Assembly (NCBI RefSeq): GCF_001949145.1
Contig: NW_019091532.1
Coordinates: 17,628-49,522 of the forward strand
DNA from: Acanthaster planci
Lineage: Eukaryota; Echinodermata; Asteroidea; Valvatida; Acanthasteridae
Direction of reading: 5' to 3'
Length of the DNA: 31,895 nt
The translations under genes were made by a program, and so were the position numbers. Position 1 is the stretch's first letter; every line of letters begins with the position of its first letter. Under the pieces are notes generated by a model. It was not told where the DNA came from, made no database searches, and saw only the letters and a list, made by a program, of their open reading frames with translations. This document shows, piece after piece, positions 1 through 10,265 of the stretch.

Positions 1-2000
1 GATGTGTATAGGGATTGGACATGTGGGGGGTACCCCTCGGTCTCATTTCTTGCTGGGTATAACTAACTCTGTCAAAGCCCAGATGAAATATATGCAGTAG
101 AGTATCGCATACAAATGCATACATGTACGTGTACAATACAGTACAGTAGCCAGCTCCTTCATAGATACAGATGCTGAGATTTGTGTTAGTGTTTATACTA
201 GGCTGTAAAATACATGTGCTAGTAGGCCTGTGTCAAATAGAAAGAGTTCACTGGATTTTGTTAACTGGGAACTAAATAAACCTGTAAAGATGGTTAGTTC
301 CTGTTAATTTTACAAGTGCTAATGTTTGTAAAAAGCTGTCGCATTCCAGTATTTAAGACCACATTTTTAATGTTGTTTGTTTGGTTTGTTTACGATCCAG
401 CTTCTTTGTGATTTAATAGAGAATGATTCAGGCTCAATTAAAACTCACTGTAATGAGCATTTTCACCAATTTGTATGTATTGCATTTACCAAATGTCCAT
501 GCACATAAACTGCCACGGTACCGGTATGGCACTTGTCAGTAGTTGAGTCACTGAAATGTATCAATTTTTACCATTTAAAATTACCAAAACCTAGGGAAAA
601 ATGGCAAATCAGTCAAAAATGCGAACGATTGCAACATTTTTGCCCGTTTCCCCCAAATTTATGTTAGTTTAAATCAGTGATTTAAAAAAGAATCAGTAAA
701 TTGGTAATTGTTATAATGCAAGGTGATAGTGGCCAAAGCTGTATATTGTACGTGTACAATGTACATCTGATGAGCCAAGCTTTTTACGACCTGTTTTTTT
801 TCCTACCATGCTTTGAGAAGTTACATGTAGATGCTGAAGTTAATCAAGTATTCATAATACATGTACTGTACTTGTCCTTGTATTGAGAGAAATCTTTTTT
901 TTTCGTTTGTGTTTTTCCCCTTACTTGTTGGCCTGGTTTCTTTTTAGATTTTTGCTTGTTATTCTGTACGGTCTCTTCCCAGCAATCTCTGGCTATCTAT
1001 CTTCATTCTTTCTACTGAGGTTGCCCCGGAGAGACCATATTTCTTGGTGTATAGATGGGATCAGGTTTTAAGACATCCATCTGCCGAACCTTGCTCGTTT
1101 AACATGTGGACTTGACAGTGTCTATTTTTAAGGCATGTTTTTGTGTGTAAAAAGGATGGATTTGTTTATTGAACTTTCAAAGTGTGCATTTCAGTGGCAA
1201 TATATAAACCACCAAGGATGAATGGATTTTTAAATTTTGGAGATAAAAGGAATGATTAAAATGCTGGTACATGTCAGTGGTGAAATGTAAAATTGGTCTA
1301 ATTGATCCAAGCTCACCGGGATCGTTTTGAAAGTTCACTTCAATTTCGTTGTATTTGGCTGTAGAGGGTCCAACAGAACAAAACTAACGCATTAGGATTC
1401 TGCGCGAGTTACATATTTCTAATTGAAATGCATTGTGGGTCGTTGCACTGCCATGCTTACCTCAAGCGGGGCGCCTCCGGCTGACAAGTTGACATTTTGG
1501 CCCCGGCTCCTCGAACACATTTTTCCGATCAAAATATAGATGCAGCCCAAGACATGTTATCATTAACCAGCACTAAAAAAGCAGATGTTCCAGATTCTGG
1601 GAACGTTGACTGGCCCATGTGCTGATGCAGTTCCCCTTTCAAAGTACAGTAAAGAGGCATATTTTCAGAAGGTCTCGTGTTGCATCGACCAAGCCGTGTT
1701 CTGGGAAGAGGGGAGGGGGAGCTTCAATTTTGCTTGTAAAAATTCTTCTTCATCTTTTCCTTGTTAGTTGTATTTTCTTTGAGCAATTACAGCCAGGTTT
1801 TAAACACAAGCACCCTTCAGGTATAATCCTCTTCAAATCTAACCATCGGATTTGGAGAATTTTGCAGGATGTATTGGCAGGGCCCAGTCACTACGGTAAT
1901 TTACCTATGGATTTTCATGCTTCAATAAAAGTTTTGAAGAATGTACCAGTGCGATTGGTTTAATGGACATCAAATGTCTCAGAGGGCAACCATGGTGCAC
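1..2000. other. Non-coding DNA, no gene recognised
   Basis: AT-rich DNA with short open frames that resemble no protein I know; several are just translations of T-rich runs. Scattered ACATGTA and CCGGTA palindromes occur (for example near 120-135, 740-765 and 860). I see no splice-bounded exon and no clear repeat boundaries. It may be intergenic or a 5' intron of the + strand gene whose coding exon begins at 18129. Confidence 0.6.
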
Positions 2001-2018
2001 TTTTTTTTTGGGGGGGGG
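2001..2018 (+). repeat. Oligo(T)-oligo(G) junction tract, T9G9
   Basis: Nine T followed directly by nine G. The same arrangement recurs at 5670-5688, 27654-27670 and 28227-28240, always T then G on the + strand. A separate run of ten G lies at 2083-2092. Such tracts are prone to slippage and can form unusual structures. Confidence 0.9.
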
Positions 2019-2092
2019 AGACATTGACAGCAAAATAACAATGGGGTTTAGTCAGGCTGGGTACATGTACATGCTCAAATTTGGGGGGGGGG

Positions 2093-3250
2093 CAGGGAGA
2101 AAAATTTACACCACTGGAATGCGTACATGTTCGTCGTCTCCTACTGTCTCAAAAGACAGTGGCCTGCACCTGGAAATTTCAATTGTAGTTAGTTTGTAGT
2201 TGAACAATGTTGCCTGTGGCTAAACAGCCCGATTCTTAATAGTCCGAGAATTTCCTGGTACTTTTGCATTTTAAAAGAGGCAGCGGCGTCTGGTGTGAAA
2301 CCATGACACAATTACAAAGATTTGAAAATGTGTCCATATTTATGCAGCCGTGCCAAGATCGTACACCCTGCAAAGGTCAGTCAGTTGAAAATTCTCCCAC
2401 CCTGTGCCAAATAACACAGGGGAACTGACAGATGTTATCGTGATTCTCGTTTTGCCTGACCTCATCGTTGGTAATTAGGGTTCCATGGAGCAGGTGTTTT
2501 GTTGGGAACAGAATTTGCTCTTATTTTGTATTGTTTTTTTCCTCCAAAATTTCTGTGATTATTAGAACAGTTGGTTAAATGCTGGCAATGCATGATTACA
2601 TACCTTTCCCCCTTTGTCCACTGGTTCCCACCGCCGGATTTCCCAGGATGAGAGAGCGGGATTAAAAACAAAACAAAACCAAAAAAACAATAAATGTTTT
2701 TCACTTGCATCTAAATTTTTGAGGGTCAGAATATAAAACCAAAATTTACCGGGTTTTATTAGCTGATTTTTTTTTTCAGTTCACTCAGGATACATGTCCT
2801 TTATCAGGGGGGAAATATTCTGACCTTTTTTCCCAAAGTGTCATTGGGAAAAATTGTTGGAATTTCTTCTATTTATTTTTAGATATTGCATTATTCTGAG
2901 TTGGTGTGTTCGTACGTACATGTATGCAATTTGACAAATGAAAAAATGTACATGTAGGCCTTTCCCATTTTCAGTTTGATACGGTACATGTGTGTATGAG
3001 GTAGATCATTCAGGGAGAGTGGCATGGCTAGGGTCTGGAAAGGTCTCGGACTTGTCTTTACAAAGACTTACTGATGGGTACATTGTCCATAGTCGATGGA
3101 CTGGAGGGGGTTTCAGTTCACCTGCTCAGAACCCAACGCTACGGTCATTTTAAAAAAAATACTAAGCGTGCCCTCAACAAGAAAAATGATGTTAACGGAA
3201 AAAAAAATCAAGATGCACTCACTTTTCACAATCCCATCCAAATGCGTACA
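2093..3250. other. Non-coding DNA, no gene recognised
   Basis: No convincing exon. A small perfect hairpin (7-bp arms 2143-2149 and 2154-2160, 4-base loop) lies just before this stretch. A few ACATGTA motifs sit near 2920-2990. Open frames on either strand are short and unrecognised. Confidence 0.55.
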
Positions 3251-3537
3251 TATACAGGGTTTCCCGGAAAAAAAGCCAACCCTGAGGAAAGGGGTTAATA
3301 TGCCCAAACCATGAGATATGATTACAATGTACATGTGTAAGGATCTCCAAAATGTAGAAGCAGTGTGCCCCATTTTCAAGACAATGGTGGTCCGTCATGC
3401 ATGACAGGAGGGATACCATTAAGGTATCATTAGAAAGAATACTGCTTTTACTTTTCGGAGATCCTTATACATTATAATCATATCTCATTAACCCCTTTCC
3501 TCAAGGTTTTTTTTTTTTTTCTGGGACACCCTGTATA
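3251..3537. mobile_element. Foldback/MITE-like element with long terminal inverted repeats
   Basis: The left end begins TATACAGGGTTTCCCGG and the right end finishes GGGACACCCTGTATA. The reverse complement of the right end follows the left end through the T/A-rich run, the GAGGAAAGGGGTTAAT block, ATGAGATATGATTA and GGATCTCC. The inverted arms reach roughly 3251-3365 and 3437-3537, leaving a short centre. The left arm carries a small extra segment, ATGCCCAAACC, that the right arm lacks. Both ends abut TA or TATA, as expected for a TA target-site duplication of the Tc1/mariner type. It has no coding capacity, so it is a non-autonomous element. Assignment to a named superfamily is inference. Confidence 0.85.
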
Positions 3538-5669
3538 AATTTCTTAGCACAAGGGTTGGAAGGAAGGCTGTCAGTAAGCCATAACATGACCAAACCTCAA
3601 CTTGGATCTTGACCAAATGACATATTAAATGTTCCCGATTACCTCTTTCAGAAATGTCCTCAGTTGCCATGGAAACCAACCATGGGGGAACAGTATGGTA
3701 TTCTAGTCTTCCAATTTGGCCCACCTTGACATTAATATCCTTACTGTTGAACTTAGAACTGACTGCTTTGAATAATTGGGACTCCCATCTCAAAAATAAT
3801 AACAGACACAGAAGACATTTGAATTCTTTTTGTAAAATTTAGCTTGGAAGTCGAAAGAATAACGATCGAGTGGCACGGCCAATCGGTGGTAAGAAATACA
3901 CATACCGGTACTAGTGCATGTACAGTGTACCTATATTTCAAAATGTGGCCTCCTAAGAGACAACACCCGTAGATTTTTACTGTCATAGTTTGGGACAAGC
4001 TAGGAATTAAGAAACACCAGTTGTAATGGGTTCAGGGGGAGGGTGCACTGAAACCCCTCTCAGCCCACAAACTACAAATTTTTTCTTGCAGGGTCACACA
4101 CCATGTGTCTGGAAAGCCATGCCTCTCTGCCCGGTCTGATGTTTAAATCATAAAATGTACGGTCCACAGAACCTCTTACTCGGCTGTTAATTTAGATTTC
4201 TTGTTTTTATGTGCCACCTGTGCATAAATTTCTGACTTGGATTCGCATGATATTTCCTGCCCATAGATTAGACAGTCAGCATCTGTCCAGGTGCGTCATG
4301 AGGCAGTTGGGACTTGTTAATATTGCACACCTTGATTTGAGCTTGACTTTTCCAACGGGGGCTGTTTATGTTTATGTTGGAACGTGTGCCCAATTTTTGG
4401 CTGGCTTTCGTGTGAAATCTGAAACCTGGCGTGGGCGTTCAGATGCTGTGTCGTGAGTGCAATTGCCTTTGTGCGTTTCCGCATCAAGCTCCTGTGTGTG
4501 TCCAAAATAACTTGCTCTGACATGCTTGAAAGCTTTTGCTAAATTAATGAGTGCACCACTCGTCCAAGGCATTGGTATGGTGTGGACAGACAGGGCTTTA
4601 ATTGTCAGCTGCTTCACTTGATTTGGCCAGTCTTTCCAAATCTGTGAAGAGGATTTTGCTGAAGTTGGTGGCTGTAGGCTTTTTACCCGGTAAAGGAATG
4701 TCCACATTTCCTGTAAATAAGAAGGGAAAAAAATATGTGCATCAAATGGCCGAATTCCTCAGCGAAAAATACATCTCAGATTCAAACTGTTGAAATGTAA
4801 ACTAGGTCTTGCGCATCTACATGTAAGGGTAGCAACGACTGAGGGACAGTGTTCAGTGTACAGCTCCAGAAGCACAGCAGAGTTTGAAGGAGCAAATCTG
4901 GACAGTGTTTCTTACAGAGGGTTTGTTGCCACTTCCTTCCTTCTCTCCCTGTTTCCCTCTTTCCCCCAATCCCCAGTAACGTGAACCATCAATAACTCCC
5001 AACCCCAATCCTCTTGTACACCTCTAGAATTTTGGTTTTGTTTGGCTGTCCATTGATCAAGAGTAATGTGTCTACGGGGAATTTTTTTTTACGGTTCTTT
5101 GGCTCTCTGCTTTACTCTTGCATTTTCATCAAGACTTTAGGCAGACAGTGGATCTGAACTTGAAGTATGAGCAAGAATGCTTTATTTGCAACTTGTAAGC
5201 CAGGTGGAAAGTACATGATCACTGTACCAGAGATCAGATCTCTATGCTCACACAACATAGTACTTGAGCAGTAATTCAGAGGACTCCATCTAAGTTCAAA
5301 CCCCTATGCCAGTCAGATTTTCTTTACTCTGTAGGATCTTCATGTTCGGACACATACTGTACATTGAATAGCGCATCTGTGCTGAGACCCAGGTGTGGCT
5401 ACTCTCGGATGACACCCGCAGTTATTTTAAGGTTAATTGATTTGCGGCTATTTTCCTGAAGTTTTGAACCCTGTACCGGAGAAGAGAGCCATGCATACAG
5501 ATAACGCTGTGCTCCGTCCGTCAGTTTGCCTCAAATCTGCCCCTGTGCATCTTATTGCACCGTCGCTAAGAGTGATTAATTAACTGAGATGCACTGTCCA
5601 TTAGTGGTAACGCATCCAACCTGAATGGTTAAAATTTAACTCTTGCACATTTTTGTACTTTCTTTCTGG
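3538..5669. other. Non-coding DNA, no gene recognised
   Basis: Open frames here (about 60-110 codons) are unrelated to any family I recognise and overlap on opposite strands, which suggests chance. The sequence is more mixed in composition than its surroundings at about 4200-4720, and a homeodomain-like GATTAATTAACT lies near 5573-5584. No regulatory function is demonstrated. Confidence 0.5.
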
Positions 5670-5688
5670 TTTTTTTTTTGGGGGGGGG
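5670..5688 (+). repeat. Oligo(T)-oligo(G) junction tract, T10G9
   Basis: Ten T followed by nine G, the second of four tracts with the same order and strand in the window. Confidence 0.9.
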
Positions 5689-5846
5689 ACGGATCCACAA
5701 TTTCTCTAATTGTGTGACAGTAGACATGCAATCAATTTATGACTGCACGCATAGCACTCCTGGATATTACATATATCTACCATGCCATCAGTGAAGTAGG
5801 CCCAATTCATCTACCCAAACACTTTTTAAAATACCAATCACAGCAC

Positions 5847-5868
5847 ACACATGTACATGTACATGTAT
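5847..5868. repeat. ACATGT palindromic microsatellite
   Basis: ACATGTAC repeated in phase for about three units. The unit is self-complementary, so both strands read alike. It is one of many such short clusters in the window. Confidence 0.85.
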
Positions 5869-5910
5869 AGGACTTTTATATTTTATAATGTGACCCTGCA
5901 GCATTTACTA

Positions 5911-5935
5911 TTATAATAATAATAATAACAACAAA
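5911..5935. repeat. AT-rich microsatellite (TAA)n
   Basis: TTATAATAATAATAATAACA followed by CAACA, a short imperfect trinucleotide run. It lies just left of the candidate foldback at 5945-6152, and a second AATAAT-rich run follows that element, which hints that the whole block is one composite repeat. Confidence 0.8.
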
Positions 5936-5944
5936 ATTTACCAA

Positions 5945-6152
5945 AAATGGGTCATTTGGGAGATATTCCCATAGGAACGTGCACAAACTTTACTAGCCCA
6001 TAATTAAATATTCCCTAATCTGATCTGAACCAAACTTTGTATGTTTTCAATTTATACCCAAATCTATCATTTCTTAAAATCTTAAAATTCGGCCTCCTTC
6101 TGGCAGTTGGAGCATTTGGGAGACATTAAAATGTCTCAATAATGACCCATTT
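5945..6152. mobile_element. Candidate short inverted-repeat element
   Basis: Positions 5945-5956 (AAATGGGTCATT) are the exact reverse complement of 6141-6152. With mismatches the match continues inward (GGGAGAT against GAGACAT), for about 18 of 22 positions. Inside the right end, 6120-6137 forms its own perfect 8-bp hairpin (GAGACATT-AA-AATGTCTC). The 11-mer CATTTGGGAGA appears directly at 5953-5963 and 6113-6123. There is no coding capacity and no clear target-site duplication. It is a plausible degraded MITE, but could be a chance arrangement of AT-rich words. Confidence 0.4.
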
Positions 6153-6190
6153 GTAAGAATAATGATAATATTGATAATAATTAAAAATTT

Positions 6191-6230
6191 ATAATGCGCC
6201 ATTTCCATGAAAATGATCAATGGCCCAGTC
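6191..6230. repeat. Imperfect palindrome of a dispersed repeat type
   Basis: TATAATGCGCCATTTCCATG is followed by AATGATCAATGGCCCAG, so GCGCCATT pairs imperfectly with AATGGCCC. It directly follows an AATAAT-rich run. I associate such TATAATGCGCCATT sequences after AAT runs with dispersed repeats in marine invertebrate genomes; this is recollection, not a search. Confidence 0.35.
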
Positions 6231-7490
6231 CAAGTCGACATTACAAAAAAATTTAACTTAATTAAATTAATTTCAGACATGTGAGACCATAGGCTAGAAA
6301 AAGTAAATTTACGTGTAAAGCTTTTAAAATAATGCTGTAGACATTTCTGGAACACATTTACCAAGGAATTTTTCATAATGTTTTACATAGTTTTGGGGCG
6401 ATTTCCTCTAAGGATGTAATGAGTTGAACTGGTTGAAGCTTATGTCTTTTTTCCCCCGTTTTGTTCCAGCCTGAAAGGCATTAATTACTTCTGACCTCGC
6501 TCTTGTACGTGAAGGTCACATTTACATGCACATAATTTTCATGAATTTTCGAAAATACACCTGAACAAGAAAAAATTCAAATTTTCTTCTAATAATCGAA
6601 CATTTTTTTCTGCTGCCAACCAGTACAATTGTCAAATGAGAAATTTGTCCTTTCTTTTGTTCTGCCTGGAATTTTCCTCTCTTTTTCATACCGATAAGCC
6701 TTCTTAATTGCCTCGCATTACTCTAGACATTGATCTCAAGGACAGTTTTATTTGTCAATCTCTCTCTCTGCACACGTTAAGCACAGGTACATGTAGATAT
6801 TCCCATATTATCAACATACATACACGTACACGTACTTACGTGTAACTCGTACCAGCAAATTTCTACCCTTTGAATGTACAGGTATTCGCCGACTGGCACA
6901 TGTACAGTTGTGAGTAAACCAAGTTTACATGGTCTTAAAACAACAGGTGTGTTAAGGCAATGGTTAAGGCAAGCAGCATTCCCATGGCATCTACCCCATA
7001 CATGTATGGAACATGTACACTTCAGAGGCCACTTAATCAAGAACTAAAAGCCATTCAGTCATCAGAATGTGCATACCGTATAAGCAGTATGTGCGTGCTC
7101 CTCAACTGAAATTGTCTTGTGAAAAGATGCATTTCTTTCATTGAGATTCAGAGTTGTTCTCAGGAAGGTTCAGAATTTCTACAGATCGATATCGCACACT
7201 GGTACATGTACCTGTGTGTGTTCACAAATGTACATGTAGCAACCACAAATAAAAATTGCCACAGGACTTGCCCTAAAGATTTATGCACTTGTACGGTGTC
7301 AGTACAATGTACATTATGCAGCCAGCTTCAGTTTAGCAGTGTTTAATGTACATGGTACAAATGTACATGTGCTTGTGAAGGTCATACTTCAGTTTACAAG
7401 TCACAGAATTCAACAGGCTAGCATTTTGTAGGCTGTTAAAAGGTAAATTTATCCCCTTGTTAATTATCCAGGAAGCTTCAGTATCATCAA
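6231..7490. other. Non-coding DNA with ACATGTA motifs
   Basis: No exon recognised. ACATGTA/ACGTGTA words are frequent at about 6785-6840 and 7000-7020, and again at 7200-7370. The short open frames on both strands contain Cys/Thr/Tyr/Val/His-rich peptides that are translations of these motifs and not proteins. Confidence 0.55.
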
Positions 7491-7517
7491 CCCTCCCCCC
7501 CACCACCACCACCCTCC
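7491..7517 (-). other. C-rich/CCA tract, G-quadruplex candidate on the - strand
   Basis: The + strand reads CCCTCCCCCCC then (ACC)n and CCTCC. The - strand therefore has runs of two to eight G separated by single T or A, a composition that can form a G-quadruplex. The sequence supports the potential only. Confidence 0.6.
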
Positions 7518-7920
7518 AAGGTAGCCTGTCACAGCTCAGGAACATCTGGAGCACAGGGCGGGTAAACATGGCAACCTTGATGTGCGCTGAACTGGAAATC
7601 TTCATTTCACTGATATGTTGCCACGGCAACCCATCCATCCCTCCTCTTGTCCCAATTCTGGCCTTGCTCTTCCGGTTTTGGAGTGATGGGTTATCGTTGT
7701 TGTCGTGACTGGAAATCGTTTCAGGAAAGGCAGAGGGGATGTTTAGTTTAAGCAAAATGAAATGACCCAGTCAATTTCTAGTTCCCACAACTACAGAAAG
7801 CCCAAGTTTAAAGTGTTCACTTGTGCAGTGTACCTGTCAATCGTCAGTAGTTACAAACTGCCAAGAAATATCGATTTTTCACATCTGAATTTTTAATTTT
7901 GATCCTCATTTATGCTGTCT
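7518..7920. other. Non-coding DNA, nothing recognised
   Basis: A short mixed-composition stretch. The opposing open frames (about 80-140 codons, overlapping each other at 7333-7755) show no domain I recognise. Confidence 0.5.
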
Positions 7921-8074
7921 GTGTACATGTAACGTACACTTGATGCACATTGATACCATATTCATACATCTCCATGCAAAATGTACATGTACGTACCTAG
8001 TACAGTGTACATTAATGTACATGTACTCTATGCAGACTGGCGCTTGTACAGTGTGAGTGTTGTACATGTACACA
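7921..8074. repeat. Cluster of ACATGTAC palindromes
   Basis: GTACATGTA, ACGTAC, GTACAGTGTAC and ATGTACATGTACT are interspersed across about 150 bp, with further copies at 8135-8148 and 8241-8278. The unit is degenerate and not strictly periodic, so this is a palindrome-rich cluster and not a clean satellite. Confidence 0.8.
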
Positions 8075-8240
8075 GAAGTAATTTAAAAATGGTTGTGTTT
8101 TGTCCTCGCTCTTAACGAATAATAATTTATCTATACATGTACATGTAGTTTGTAAAGACTCCTTAATATTTAAGGAAATTGATCGAAATGCGAATTATCT
8201 TGTATTGTATTAGGCAAATACTGGTAGGCAGTCTTTAATA

Positions 8241-8278
8241 ACGTACATACCGTTCATGTACATGTACATACATGTATC
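8241..8278. repeat. ACATGTAC/ACATAC cluster
   Basis: ACGTACATAC is followed by GTTCATGTACATGTACATAC and ATGTAT, the same palindromic motif family as at 7921-8074. Confidence 0.8.
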
Positions 8279-10204
8279 GAGGCAGTGAATTGTACATATT
8301 TGAACAGTGTTTTTGCGGTGACATTGCAACTCGTGGATATGATTTGTTTACTGTGAATTTTTTATATGTACGAAAAAGAAAACCTCTAATATCTGATTAG
8401 CTGAAGTTCGTGGATGTTTTTTTCAAACCTTTTTATTTTCACCCTTTTTTTTTCATAAGTAGACACTATTTTGCCCCTGCTAAAGAAATTATTTTCAGTG
8501 TAAACATATTAGCTGCAGGAGTTTTGCCACGGGCACCACTAGCCTCAGACGGATTGCCTCTTTTCTCACTTGGACTCTTCTCTGCCTGAAAAGAATAAGA
8601 AAATCCTGTCAATAAACCAGTGAAAGACTATCCGTTTGTAGCGCCCCCTGTTCTTCCATAAAGGTTTTAGGTTTCAGGGCTGACTGTTGTTTTTTTTTCT
8701 GCATGGAATCGCTCTTTATCAAGAGTTGCCTTTGCCAACTGTTTTTTTTTTTATATGTATATATTTTTTTAATCAGGTGCCGAAATGCGATACAAGGAAA
8801 TTGCATGGGTTTTTAAATTCTTTTTCTTTTATGTGCCGAAGTCTGTTCCAATGAAGCAAAATCTTCCTCGGTTCATCCATTTGCAAGTTCTCAGAGTCAG
8901 CAACATACTGGTATGTTCTTCTGGTTTATGTCTTATATTTTTAGCAAAATTTATTTCTGTAGGCATAAAAATTTAAGTATCTTAAAATTTAAGTAATTTC
9001 TGTAAGTTTAAAAATTGCTCGATTAAAAATATGTTTTCTAGTTTCTAGTACACGTACATGTACAGGTACATGCATGTACAATATAAAACCTTACACACTC
9101 TTATAGTCTTACATGTGCATGTACATGTAGGCTAGTCCTTATTTTAAATGTATTCCGGTTAGTTTACATTCCTGTTACGCACGCTGTTTCAAAATGGTTT
9201 TCATTTTTCACTGGGTTGGACTGGGTGCTATCACTTATTAATGAAGTCAGAGATGTACGTGTAGCATGAAACCTATCGTACAGTACATTATCGATTCAGT
9301 CCACTTCGTGTGACGCATTCAAGATGCACATTGACTGGTACATGTATGCTCGTGGACATGCAGTGTAAAATACATGTACATGTAGGTCTAATGTCCAACA
9401 GTTATGCTAGAATAGTGGGCGGCGTGGATTGAATAGCTATGATTGAAAAGCCAAGTTTTCCCCTGGTTCCATTCAGCTGGGTCTTTGCTGTAAGAGGCTG
9501 GTGCCTGTTAAAGCATGTGCAGCGTCTGGCACCCGACCTCACCTACCCCCCTCCCCTCCCACGGTACGGTGTTTGAATGCGATGATTTCATCAGACCAGG
9601 CTTGTTGCTCGTGATGCTAATTTCAAACAGGTCCAGTCTTTAATTCTGGTGCAGTGATGTGCTGAAAATCAGTTTTGGGAATGTGGGAGGGGAGGCCTTC
9701 CATTTTATCCCCATTATTTGAGGCTGTGACTGTAGGATAATCAGATACAAATGTTACATGCCCTGTGTATGTACATGTTTATCTGTACACGTTTTTTTTA
9801 ATGGCTTTAAAGTTGCAATACACTGTATTACCAATTGTAGATTTTACAGTACTGGTACATGCATGTTTTTTATGTACTGGTATCTTCATTGATAAGATGT
9901 AAGCTTGTGTGTCAATATGTAAACCTATTTCAAAATTCCCTTTGCCATTATTAAACGAGTAATATTTTGACTTACATGTAGATTTTCTTGTGAGTGGATC
10001 ACTACAGATATGGGAAATAACTCTTCAAAAACTGGACTTATAGGTACAGGTACATGTATGTACCGTATGTGTTGACCAAAGCTTCAAGAATTACTGTCAG
10101 TTTTTCACCTTGGCCAAAGCTCCCTGCTGAATTCAGGATAACCTCAAATCTGGACACTTTCCCCTTCTGGATTACCTTCACTCATTTGCAGCTGAGCCAC
10201 TGCC
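8279..10204. other. Non-coding DNA with ACATGTAC clusters
   Basis: Long T-rich runs occur at 8410-8460 and 8690-8770. ACATGTAC/ACATGC clusters lie at 9049-9130, 9340-9385 and about 10045-10065. A C-rich stretch with CCCCCCTCCCCTCCC lies near 9545-9560. No splice-bounded coding segment or recognisable protein was found. Confidence 0.55.
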
Positions 10205-10265
10205 ATTAACCTTAACTACATGTAGACTGCTGTAAAAATTAACCTTAACTAGACTGCTGTGAAAA
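10205..10265 (+). repeat. Local tandem duplication differing by a CATGTA insertion
   Basis: Copy A (10205-10237) reads ATTAACCTTAACTA, CATGTA, then GACTGCTGTAAAA. Copy B (10238-10265) reads ATTAACCTTAACTA followed directly by GACTGCTGTGAAAA. Apart from one extra G in copy B, the only difference is the six bases CATGTA. This is direct evidence that the hexamer which clusters all over this window can be gained or lost as a unit. Confidence 0.85.

Noticed and set aside
5286-5310. AGTTCAAACCCC considered as a tRNA T-arm or internal B box
   Set aside because: No matching A box, acceptor stem or anticodon arm at the expected distances.
7921-8074. Repeated ACATGTAC units considered as a CRISPR-like or regularly spaced array
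   Set aside because: Units are short, palindromic and irregularly spaced, with no constant-length spacers, and the DNA is eukaryotic.
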